Source: a bacterium (GTDB taxonomy: Bacteria > Patescibacteriota > Gracilibacteria > JAUYGZ01 > DAOVYC01). Taken from it: a DNA stretch of 6,522 nt. Shown here in pieces: positions 1 through 5,278 of this stretch. The notes beneath the pieces are model-generated. The model saw only the letters and a program-made list of their open reading frames with translations. It did not search any database and had not been told where the DNA came from. How positions within the stretch are numbered: the stretch's first letter is position 1; every line of letters begins with the position of its first letter. Location: assembly GCA_030635805.1 (NCBI GenBank), contig DAOVYC010000037.1, positions 1-6,522 of the forward strand, given 5' to 3'. A program made the translations under genes and the position numbers.

Positions 1-94
1 CGCAGCGCCCGCTGGGCCTTGGCGCTTATGGCCGTGCCGTTGAACCACATGGTCCTGGTGAGCAGCCTTCTGTTGTTGGAAAGGACACCTTCCT
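1..94. other. GC-rich segment unrelated to the adjoining murC; probable chimeric contig end
   Basis: By hand count 56 of bases 1-90 are G or C (about 62%), clearly richer than the rest of the window. MurC similarity begins abruptly at codon 95-97, and the MurC frame is closed by a TGA at 59-61, so this stretch cannot encode the missing MurC N-terminus. On the minus strand, codons 92-3 are open with about 26 of 30 third positions G or C and read as a plausible protein containing LLTRTMWFNGTAISAKAQ. The + frame starting at base 1 shares those third positions but is less protein-like. I do not recognise the protein. The simplest explanation is DNA from another, GC-rich organism joined by assembly or cloning; a real recombination is less likely. 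Confidence 0.6.
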
Positions 95-946
95 GAATAT
101 CGAAGAAATTTTGCTTCTTTACATCCGACTTATGCCCTGGTGATAAATATTGATTTTGATCATTGTGATTTTTTCCAAACGAAGGATCATTATTTTAGGG
201 CTTTTAAATCTTTTCTTTCCAAAGTCCCACCGGAAGGATTTATTGTCATGAGAGTGGAGGATTCCGTGAAAGTCGGAGCGGATTATTTTCGGTGCAAAGT
301 TATTTTTTATGATCAATATATTGATGAACTTAGAAATAATTCTGATTTTAATCCAAAGGTTTTCGGTGAACATAATTTACAAAATATGGCGTGTGTCTAT
401 GCTTTTGCGAAAGAACTTGGATTTTCGAAAGAAAAGATACTTCGGGGATTAGAAAATTATTCCGGAACGTGGAGAAGAATGGAATATAAGGGAAAGGTTA
501 AAGGGGCGGAAATATACGACGATTATGCACATCATCCATCGGAGGTAAAGGCGACACTTTCTGCTTTGCGTAAAAAGTATCCGAACAAAAAAATCTGGGG
601 GGTTTTCCAGCCACACCAATATTCCAGAACAAAGTTTTTTCTGGATGAGTTCGCAAAATCTTTTGATGACGCGGATGAGGTTATTATCCCCAATATTTAT
701 CGGGTGAGGGATAAGGATGAAATTGTTTCTTCAGTTTCTGCTGATGATCTTGTGGGTGAAATTTCAGAGAATCATAAAAAGGTGCAGAATGGAAAAGGGT
801 TAAATAAAACGGCAAAATATCTCAATGAGAATATTTCCGGAAATGATGTGGTGGTGGTGATGGGGGCGGGGGATGTGACAAAAATACATGAGAAACTGAA
901 CTTCGAAACTCCAAATCACAAATCCCAAAAAACAAATAAATTCTAA
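95..946 (+). CDS. murC: UDP-N-acetylmuramate--L-alanine ligase (MurC), central and C-terminal part only
   Basis: MurC joins L-alanine to UDP-MurNAc using ATP, the first peptide step of cytoplasmic peptidoglycan precursor synthesis. The fragment opens with EYRRNF, the segment that follows the ATP-loop region in MurC, then NIDFDH (146-163), GEHNLQN (365-385, start of the C-terminal domain), SGTWRRMEYKG, the family signature DDYAHHPSE (518-544), QPHQYSRT (608-631) and MGAGDVTKI near the end. About 283 codons remain; the family usually has 430-480, so the N-terminal UDP-binding domain and the GTHGKT P-loop are missing. The GTG at 140 lies inside the conserved core and is not a credible start. The loss coincides with the GC shift at about 94, so the gene is probably intact in the organism and cut by the junction. 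The last ten or so residues come from a 7-base repeat tract. It ends just before a terminator and converges on the DsbA-like gene. Confidence 0.92.
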   Translation, partial: EYRRNFASLHPTYALVINIDFDHCDFFQTKDHYFRAFKSFLSKVPPEGFIVMRVEDSVKVGADYFRCKVIFYDQYIDELRNNSDFNPKVFGEHNLQNMACVYAFAKELGFSKEKILRGLENYSGTWRRMEYKGKVKGAEIYDDYAHHPSEVKATLSALRKKYPNKKIWGVFQPHQYSRTKFFLDEFAKSFDDADEVIIPNIYRVRDKDEIVSSVSADDLVGEISENHKKVQNGKGLNKTAKYLNENISGNDVVVVMGAGDVTKIHEKLNFETPNHKSQKTNKF

Positions 947-953
947 ATACCAA
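912..953. repeat. Degenerate 7-base tandem tract over the murC stop codon
   Basis: Six successive heptamers can be read: caaatca, caaatcc, caaaaaa, caaataa, attctaa and ataccaa. The first four are close variants and the last two are looser. The murC stop codon (944-946) lies inside the tract, so the residues NHKSQKTNKF at the MurC C-terminus are translated repeat rather than enzyme core. Confidence 0.6.
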
Positions 954-984
954 AAACCGCCTCGACCGAAATCGAAGGCGGTTT
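954..984. terminator. Bidirectional intrinsic terminator between murC and the DsbA-like gene
   Basis: AAACCGCC (954-961) pairs perfectly with GGCGGTTT (977-984). TCGA at 962-965 and 972-975 extends the stem across a single bulged A. A-rich sequence lies on the left and T-rich on the right, so the hairpin has a short U run when read from either strand. It lies between two convergent genes, 8 bases after the murC stop and 15 bases past the stop of the minus-strand gene, where a shared terminator is expected. Confidence 0.85.
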
Positions 985-998
985 CCAGTTTTACTGAA

Positions 999-1736
999 TT
1001 ACTTGTTTAGTTCTTGTTCGATAAGTTTTTCGAATTCGCTGAAAGGTTGAGCTCCCGTGAGTCCCCAGCCATTGATGATAAATCCGGGAGTTCCGGTAAT
1101 GCCGAGAGCTTTTCCATCTGCTATATCCTTTTCAATCTCTTTTTTATGAGTTTCGTTTTCGAAACAGTTGTTGAATTGATCCATATCAAGTCCGATTTCT
1201 TTGGCTAATTCTTTGAATTTCTCTTCTGAGAGATCAGCCTGGTTTTCAAAGATTTTATCATGCATTTCAAAGTATTTGTCGTTTCCCTCATCACCGGCGC
1301 ATTCAGCGGCAAGAGCGGCGGGTATGGCGTTTGGATGAAATTCGAGTGGGAAATCCCTGAAGACATATTTTACTTTTCCGGTATCAACATACTTCTCCAT
1401 AATCTGAGGAACAGTCTCTCTTACGTGTCTTTCGCAGTAAGGACATTGATATTCGGAAAATTCCACGATGGTTACCGGAGCATCTTTATCCCCAAGGAAA
1501 GCATCGTCATCAGAAACATCTTCTTGGGTAATTTGCCTTGGCTTGCTTGCTTCTTCCTGTGCTTTTCGGGCTACTTCTTGTTGTTCTTCAACGTAGTTAT
1601 TGATGGCGGCTTCGAGCATATCATCACTTATATTTCCGTTGGCAAAATTGTATCCGGCGTAAACGAGTGCTCCGGAAACAAGGATAGCCGATAGAAGAAT
1701 TATGGTTATAAGCTTATTGTTTTTTGGCTTTGGCAT
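999..1736 (-). CDS. Membrane-anchored DsbA-family thiol:disulfide oxidoreductase (Thioredoxin_4 type)
   Basis: This 245-residue protein should introduce or isomerise disulfides in exported proteins on the outer face of the cytoplasmic membrane. Residues 8-30 form a hydrophobic segment after a lysine-rich start, with no lipobox cysteine, so it is probably a signal anchor. Residues 36-75 are a charged linker, perhaps coiled coil. The thioredoxin domain starts near DAPVTIVEFSEYQCPYC, with the CxxC pair at C98 and C101, and has the cis-proline loop TGTPGFIING (Pro217). C146 and C191 sit where many BdbD/DsbA-like proteins carry a second cysteine pair. The ATG at 1736 gives the complete anchor and has no Shine-Dalgarno upstream, only AATCCCACCCC and then a 7-base repeat. 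It stands alone between a tRNA and a terminator; no DsbB or VKOR partner is in the window. The family is clear, but whether it acts as oxidase, isomerase or reductase is not. Confidence 0.92.
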   Translation of the reverse strand: MPKPKNNKLITIILLSAILVSGALVYAGYNFANGNISDDMLEAAINNYVEEQQEVARKAQEEASKPRQITQEDVSDDDAFLGDKDAPVTIVEFSEYQCPYCERHVRETVPQIMEKYVDTGKVKYVFRDFPLEFHPNAIPAALAAECAGDEGNDKYFEMHDKIFENQADLSEEKFKELAKEIGLDMDQFNNCFENETHKKEIEKDIADGKALGITGTPGFIINGWGLTGAQPFSEFEKLIEQELNK

Positions 1737-1744
1737 GGGGTGGG

Positions 1745-1772
1745 ATTAAGAATTAAGAATTAAGAATTAGGG
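1745..1772. repeat. 7-base tandem repeat upstream of the DsbA-like gene
   Basis: Three exact copies of attaaga (1745-1751, 1752-1758, 1759-1765) are followed by a variant attaggg. The tract begins 8 bases before the start codon of the minus-strand gene, in the place where a ribosome binding site would be expected. Confidence 0.85.
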
Positions 1773-1793
1773 AAAATTTGCGAAGCAAATTTT
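1773..1793 (-). terminator. Hairpin directly after the tRNA CCA end
   Basis: AAAATTTGC (1773-1781) and GCAAATTTT (1785-1793) form a perfect 9-bp stem with a 3-base loop, and the downstream arm ends in four U. It starts one base after the encoded CCA of the tRNA, so it is well placed to end tRNA transcription or guide 3' processing. The stem is AT-rich, so it is weaker than the murC terminator. It could also be a dispersed palindrome. Confidence 0.6.
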
Positions 1794-1794
1794 A

Positions 1795-1870
1795 TGGTGG
1801 GGATGGAAGGATTTGAACCTTCGACCAATGCGTTATGAGCGCACTGCTCTAACCACTGAGCTACATCCCC
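1795..1870 (-). tRNA. tRNA with anticodon CAT (elongator Met, or Ile2 after lysidine modification)
   Basis: The minus strand folds as a complete cloverleaf. The 7-bp acceptor is GGGGATG/CATCCCC and the D stem GCTC/GAGC. The anticodon stem is GTGCG/CGCAT with loop CTCATAA, and the anticodon CAT lies at 1837-1835. The variable loop has 5 nt, the T stem is GAAGG/CCTTC with loop TTCAAAT, and discriminator A is followed by an encoded CCA at 1797-1795. The paired first base and the lack of three G-C pairs in the anticodon stem argue against the initiator. Sequence alone, without comparison to other tRNAs of the genome, does not settle elongator Met against the TilS-modified Ile tRNA. A broken copy lies 25 bases upstream in the direction of transcription. 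Confidence 0.95.
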
Positions 1871-1895
1871 ATGGTGTTAAATTTTTATTGAGATC

Positions 1896-1955
1896 ATTTG
1901 AACCTTCGACCAATCCGCCTTAGGCGGACTGCTCTAACCACTGAGCTACACCCCC
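1896..1955 (-). pseudogene. Truncated tRNA copy with a palindromic anticodon arm
   Basis: Read on the minus strand, the 5' part matches the neighbouring CAT tRNA through the acceptor strand, D arm and base 26 except for one base (GGGGGTG for GGGGATG). Identity resumes for the variable loop, 5' T stem and T loop and stops after TTCAAAT. The 3' T-stem strand, the 3' acceptor strand and CCA are absent. The 13 bases of the anticodon arm are replaced without change in length: TCCGCCTTAGGCGGA (1914-1928 on +) is a perfect palindrome with a 3-base centre, giving loop CCTAAGG in place of CTCATAA. U33 is missing and no ordinary anticodon can be read. It is best explained as a relic of a tandem tRNA duplication. 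Confidence 0.8.
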
Positions 1956-1973
1956 ACTCTAAATTGCAGAGAC

Positions 1974-2002
1974 ATTATGTCTATTTTTGTGATTTGAGGC
2001 AA
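1974..2002 (-). promoter_or_regulatory. Candidate sigma70-type promoter for the tRNA region
   Basis: On the minus strand TTGCCT (2002-1997) and CATAAT (1979-1974) are separated by exactly 17 bases, matching TTGACA and TATAAT at 4 and 5 of 6 positions. Transcription would start near 1966, about 10 bases before the 5' end of the tRNA relic, and run into the intact tRNA. The -35 box falls in the loop and right arm of the hairpin at 1981-2013. Confidence 0.5.
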
Positions 2003-2013
2003 ATCAAAAATAG
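1981..2013 (-). terminator. Imperfect hairpin downstream of the ATPase gene
   Basis: CTATTTTTGTGATTTG (1981-1996) pairs with CAAATCAAAAATAG (2000-2013) apart from a two-base bulge, with loop AGG. It lies 42 bases past the stop of the minus-strand ATPase gene and could end its transcript. The stem is AT-rich and no strong U run follows, so termination is only a suggestion. Confidence 0.4.
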
Positions 2014-2043
2014 GTGGTAGGTTGTAGGTGGTAGCTTGTAGGG
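2012..2043. repeat. 7-base tandem tract after the ATPase gene
   Basis: Four heptamers, aggtggt, aggttgt, aggtggt and agcttgt, run from 2012 to 2039 and are followed by a partial aggg. The tract ends 11 bases from the ATPase stop codon. It has the same period as the other intergenic tracts but a quite different, G/T-rich sequence. Confidence 0.75.
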
Positions 2044-2054
2044 AGGATCTGTTT

Positions 2055-4595
2055 TTATTCGATGCCTATTCGAGCTTCGATTTCCTGATCGACAAAGATT
2101 TTTTTCCGTCCGTATTTGAGACTGGAATACTGCTTGATGATTTCAGCGGATTTTTCATTGGCCCCGGAGGTGTCGTAGATGGTTTCCATGCTAAAGGGTC
2201 GGGAAGTGGTATTGTGAATATTAAGTTTTACGTAGGCCTTGTAGTTGGCAATGTTTATTACATCGTGCTCGCTTAGTACGGGAGCGTATTCCTTTGCCAT
2301 ATATTCAGCATCTTCGGCACCGATTTTGAAAGAAAGCATGGTGCCCACGTTACCAAAAACGGCATCCCGGATGGCGGTGGAAGTTGAACCGAATTTCGAA
2401 ACGGTAAGCTGACCAATATATTGATGAGCCATAATAAGAGCGAGTCGATATTTACGAGCCTCCGAAAGAATTGAGCAAAAGGAATCGGTCGCAAAGTTTT
2501 GGAATTCATCCACAAATAAGAAGAAATCCTTACGATCTTCTTTCGCCATATTGGCACGGGCCATGGCGGCCATCTGGATTCTGGCAACTACTACCAGTCC
2601 AAGGAGCTGAGTGTTGAGGTCACCTATTTTACCCTTGGCAAGATTAATCAAAAGAACTTTTTTATTATTTATAATGTCTTGGAAATCGAAGGCCGATTTT
2701 GGCTGACCAATCGTGTTTCTCATAATTGTATTCGTAATAAACGGGCCGAATTTTGAGGAGAAATACGGAATCATTTCCTGTCTTTCCCGATCACCGGTCT
2801 GGGCGTATTCATGTTCCCAGAAAGATCGAACTACAGGATTGGTTACTTTACTTACTTTGTATTTCATAAATTCATCGTCTACAAACATTCGGGGAACATC
2901 AATTAGGGTAGCCCCCTCTTCTTTATCTTCCATAAGAGTAAGGCAGGCGTTGCGGAAGTAATGCTGAATACGTGGTCCAAAGATCTCGTCACCGAAAATT
3001 TTGATGAAAATTTCGGTAGCCTGAGAAGAGGCCATATCCATTTCTTCCGGAGTGTTTGCCTCCAAAATATTAATTCCCATCGGTCTTTCCTGATCGGCGG
3101 GATTGAAGACAACAATATCCTTAGCGCGTTCCTTGGGGATGTACTTCAGACAGTCTTCAATTAAATCTCCATGAGGATCTATTACACAACAGCCATTACC
3201 GTTGATGATGTCCTGGCGGGCCATAAAGTTGAGCAAGACGGATTTACCGCAACCCGATTTACCGATTATGTACTGATGTCTGGTGCGATCTTCGTTCATT
3301 ATCCTTACCTCTCGTTTTTCACCGCGATAGACATTGTGCCCCATAAGAATGCCTTCGGTTGGCAGATCAATTGGAGCGGGTAGAACTCTGTATTTTAGCC
3401 AGGCAATCACCGGAGTTAAGTTGTATCTTGCATTTGGGATATGATAGATAGAGGCCAGTTCCCCAGGAACCATTATTGATTTCCTTTCACCATAATTTAA
3501 AAGTCTTCTGTTAAAATTAAAAAGCATCCAAGGAACATTGATTGAATTTATGGGGATAATTCTTCTATTTTGAAACCAGTTCATGCCCTGATGCATGAAA
3601 ATATTAAAAGAGAGGACGAGATTATTTAGTATACTTTGAGCATCCTCCGGCGAGTCTGATTGGGCAACAAGGCGGATGGTAGTATCAAATCCGGGTTGGT
3701 GGGCTTTTTCTCCTACTTTTTTCCATACTTCTTCTTGTGGTTGGAGCATGCGTATGTAGCGATCTCCTCCGGAAGCTCCGGGAGCCTGAGTTGGAGCATC
3801 TCCTTTTACCAGCATACCAAATATTCCTCCAAATAGTTTTCCAAATAAACCTAAAATCGGAATATTTTCAAAAAAGTTTTGTTTTTTGCCTTTAAAAGCT
3901 TTAGAAGCAATAGATTTTGCTTTTTTGGCCCATTTATTTCCGCGTGGATTTATAGCTATTTGTAATATAGCTTGATCTGTTTCCTTAAGTTTTGAGAAGA
4001 TATTGGTAATATCGTTGAGCGGGTCACTTTCGATATCCTTGAAGGTTCGAATAGGATAGTAGAATGGTTTTTTTTCATACAAAAAATAAGCCCGGATGTG
4101 TTTACCTTTCTTCTTTTTTATTTTTACGGGCTTGGTGAATTCTATTTCGGCATCAGTGTAATAACTGGTGACTTGTTTTTCCATAAGTCCGGCATACCAG
4201 TCGTAGGTGACAATATAAAAATATACCTGTTTTTTTTCATAAACGATTTCAAAGGATACGGTGTCCAGATTCCAGATCCAGGTGCGGATCAAATTTTTCA
4301 AACTTAATTCCTTTAACTCATAAACAGCTCGGAAGAGCTGTTCCATTACAGCAACAACCTCTTTAAAATCTTTTTCAGTTTGCTCTTCTCTGTCTTTTTT
4401 TGATTCTTTTCGAGGAATGAGAATCTTCATGTAAACGAGTTTTTTACTCTTTTTAAGAGCATGCAAAAAACGGATGACCTTAACGAAAATTTTCCAACCA
4501 ACAACGATTCCTACAATTATAGCAAGAGTCATTAATCCTATCTGAAAAGGATTGGCGAGAAAGGTGTCGATATAGTTTTCGATAAAATTTGGCAT
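2055..4595 (-). CDS. TraG/VirD4-like (type IV coupling protein family) membrane P-loop ATPase
   Basis: The 846-residue protein has one N-terminal membrane helix (about 16-42), a basic stretch, an alpha/beta region to about 235, a hydrophobic glycine-rich patch (243-264) and a Pro/Gly/Ala linker (266-277). The ATPase core has Walker A GKSGCGKS at 445-452, VIDPHGDLIE at 471-480, Walker B FFLFVDEFQNF with D696 and E697, and MAHQYIGQL at 722-730. Conjugative coupling proteins of this superfamily form hexameric DNA pumps on the cytoplasmic face of the membrane. CPR genomes commonly carry such proteins, though their substrate is not established to my knowledge. No relaxase, VirB4 or pilus gene is adjacent, so conjugation is not shown; DNA uptake, DNA export or protein translocation are all possible. 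An in-frame TGA at 4610-4608 bounds the start. The nearest GGAGG (4630-4626) is about 30 bases upstream, too far to serve it. Base composition resembles the neighbours. Confidence 0.88.
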   Translation of the reverse strand: MPNFIENYIDTFLANPFQIGLMTLAIIVGIVVGWKIFVKVIRFLHALKKSKKLVYMKILIPRKESKKDREEQTEKDFKEVVAVMEQLFRAVYELKELSLKNLIRTWIWNLDTVSFEIVYEKKQVYFYIVTYDWYAGLMEKQVTSYYTDAEIEFTKPVKIKKKKGKHIRAYFLYEKKPFYYPIRTFKDIESDPLNDITNIFSKLKETDQAILQIAINPRGNKWAKKAKSIASKAFKGKKQNFFENIPILGLFGKLFGGIFGMLVKGDAPTQAPGASGGDRYIRMLQPQEEVWKKVGEKAHQPGFDTTIRLVAQSDSPEDAQSILNNLVLSFNIFMHQGMNWFQNRRIIPINSINVPWMLFNFNRRLLNYGERKSIMVPGELASIYHIPNARYNLTPVIAWLKYRVLPAPIDLPTEGILMGHNVYRGEKREVRIMNEDRTRHQYIIGKSGCGKSVLLNFMARQDIINGNGCCVIDPHGDLIEDCLKYIPKERAKDIVVFNPADQERPMGINILEANTPEEMDMASSQATEIFIKIFGDEIFGPRIQHYFRNACLTLMEDKEEGATLIDVPRMFVDDEFMKYKVSKVTNPVVRSFWEHEYAQTGDRERQEMIPYFSSKFGPFITNTIMRNTIGQPKSAFDFQDIINNKKVLLINLAKGKIGDLNTQLLGLVVVARIQMAAMARANMAKEDRKDFFLFVDEFQNFATDSFCSILSEARKYRLALIMAHQYIGQLTVSKFGSTSTAIRDAVFGNVGTMLSFKIGAEDAEYMAKEYAPVLSEHDVINIANYKAYVKLNIHNTTSRPFSMETIYDTSGANEKSAEIIKQYSSLKYGRKKIFVDQEIEARIGIE

Positions 4596-4631
4596 ATTTG
4601 TTCTAGTTCAATAGGAATTTGCTTACCTCCA

Positions 4632-4682
4632 AGAAATTAATATTGGCTGATAGTTCAGCCTTTGGCTCCAATATAAATTTCT
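4632..4682. other. Long imperfect hairpin with alternative inner stems, in the divergent gap
   Basis: Bases 4632-4646 pair with 4668-4682 at 14 of 15 positions. Inside, two mutually exclusive small stems are possible: GGCTGA/TCAGCC (4645-4650 with 4655-4660) and AGCC/GGCT (4657-4660 with 4664-4667). On the minus strand it lies in the probable 5' leader of the ATPase gene, about 36 bases before its ATG. It could be an RNA leader structure, an operator for a dimeric regulator, or a decayed palindromic repeat. I recognise no named riboswitch. Confidence 0.5.
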
Positions 4683-4702
4683 TTGCGGTATCCTTCGGTT
4701 TC

Positions 4703-4723
4703 AGACAAGACTGCGTCTTGTCT
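4703..4723. repeat. Perfect 9-bp palindrome in the divergent gap
   Basis: AGACAAGAC (4703-4711) and GTCTTGTCT (4715-4723) are perfect inverted repeats around TGC. Similar AGAC...GTCT palindromes are, from memory, dispersed in many copies in some CPR and other environmental genomes, so this may be one copy of such a family. It is not followed by a T run and is unlikely to be a terminator. Confidence 0.6.
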
Positions 4724-4760
4724 TTACACCTTCGGAATGCAAATTTCGCTACTATCCTAT

Positions 4761-4797
4761 CCTATTATTATAGCATAAAAAGGGCTTGGATAATAGG
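4761..4797. other. Possible third inverted repeat before the small membrane gene
   Basis: CCTATTAT (4761-4768) is complementary to ATAATAGG (4790-4797) across a 21-base loop, just after a short TATCC tandem (4754-4763). With the two hairpins to its left, it makes most of the 287-base gap between the divergent genes palindromic. The low-complexity stem could occur by chance. Confidence 0.3.
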
Positions 4798-4818
4798 GAA
4801 ATGGGCGGGTTGGGAATT

Positions 4819-4871
4819 AATTTACAATTTACAATTTACAATTTACAATCAAATTACAATTAACAAGTAAC
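4819..4871. repeat. 7-base tandem tract upstream of the small membrane gene
   Basis: Four exact copies of aatttac (4819-4846) are followed, after a 4-base phase slip, by three degenerate copies: aaattac, aattaac and aagtaac (4851-4871). It ends 11 bases before the ATG of the next gene and takes the place of a Shine-Dalgarno sequence. Confidence 0.88.
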
Positions 4872-4882
4872 AAGTTTTTGAT

Positions 4883-5176
4883 ATGGATATTCAAATGGAT
4901 CTCATGATTGGGACTGGGGGGATGGCTCTGATATTGCTCGCTTTTTTGCTGAATCAGATAAGTAGATGGAAAAATGATGATCTTTTGTATGATTTTACGA
5001 ATTTTTTGGGAGGCGCGGGTCTTGTGTACTACGCCTGGGTTGGCAGAATGTGGCCGTTTATTATTCTTAATCTTATTTGGGCGTTCTTGTCGCTTAAGGA
5101 TGTGCTTTTTGATGTAAGTGAAATACGGAAGGGAAAGAAAAAATTTCATTTTTATCACATAAGTGGTAAGGAGTAA
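4883..5176 (+). CDS. Small three-helix membrane protein, resembling the CBU_0592-like family
   Basis: The 97-residue product has three predicted membrane helices (about 6-25, 34-53 and 56-73) and a basic tail (IRKGKKKFHF), suggesting a cytoplasmic C-terminus. The pattern LLAFLLNQ, LLYDFTNFLGGAGLVYYAW and PFIILNLIWAFLSL matches my recollection of CBU_0592-like small membrane proteins, which have no assigned function known to me. It has no cysteine, so it is not a redox partner for the DsbA-like protein. The ATG at 4883 is the most upstream start; ATGs at 4895 and 4904 are in frame and would shorten only the non-membrane end. No Shine-Dalgarno precedes any of them. It stands 101 bases upstream of purC in the same direction, separated by repeats, so co-transcription is possible but not shown. 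Confidence 0.85.
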   Translation: MDIQMDLMIGTGGMALILLAFLLNQISRWKNDDLLYDFTNFLGGAGLVYYAWVGRMWPFIILNLIWAFLSLKDVLFDVSEIRKGKKKFHFYHISGKE

Positions 5177-5191
5177 GGGCTACAATAGGAC

Positions 5192-5228
5192 ACGAATTGA
5201 ACGGATTAAACGGATCTTAACGAATGCG
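5192..5228. repeat. Degenerate 9-base periodic tract in the gap before purC
   Basis: The units acgaattga, acggattaa, acggatctta and acgaatgcg follow one another, with one 10-base unit. The tract fills much of the space between the small membrane gene and purC. I see no terminator in this gap. Confidence 0.5.
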
Positions 5229-5250
5229 ACCTAGAAGTTCTGAAATACAA

Positions 5251-5278
5251 AGTTTTATGTTTTAAGTTTTAAGTTTTA
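5251..5278. repeat. 7-base tandem repeat abutting the purC start codon
   Basis: Heptamers agtttta (5251-5257), tgtttta (5258-5264), agtttta (5265-5271) and agtttta (5272-5278) run straight into TG, so the final A is the first base of the purC ATG. No Shine-Dalgarno lies between repeat and start. Confidence 0.88.

Noticed and set aside
140..946. murC starting at the GTG at 140
   Set aside because: Conserved MurC residues (EYRRNF...SLHPTYAL) continue upstream in the same frame to base 95, so the GTG is an internal valine codon.
954..984. Inverted repeat end of an insertion sequence
   Set aside because: There is no transposase and no matching distant partner repeat; position and T runs fit a shared terminator.
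1260..1694. A + strand gene opposite the DsbA-like gene
   Set aside because: The open frame is antisense to a clearly recognisable family protein and its translation shows no motif or domain; it is a shadow of the real coding strand.
1896..1955. Functional tRNA-Leu (TAA) or a 5' half of a split tRNA
   Set aside because: U33 is missing, no long variable arm typical of tRNA-Leu is present, and the 3' acceptor and T-stem strands are absent. The break lies at the T loop rather than at a known split site, and no matching 3' half with CACCCCC is visible in the window.
2028..2276. A + strand small gene opposite the ATPase 3' end
   Set aside because: It lies almost entirely antisense to the conserved C-terminal part of the ATPase and has no recognisable product.
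4632..4682. A known riboswitch class
   Set aside because: The stems are simple inverted repeats; no conserved aptamer core that I can recognise is present.
4819..4871. CRISPR array or origin iterons
   Set aside because: The units are only 7 bases with no spacers, and similar tracts with other sequences occur at several gene ends, so neither a CRISPR array nor a set of specific initiator sites is indicated.
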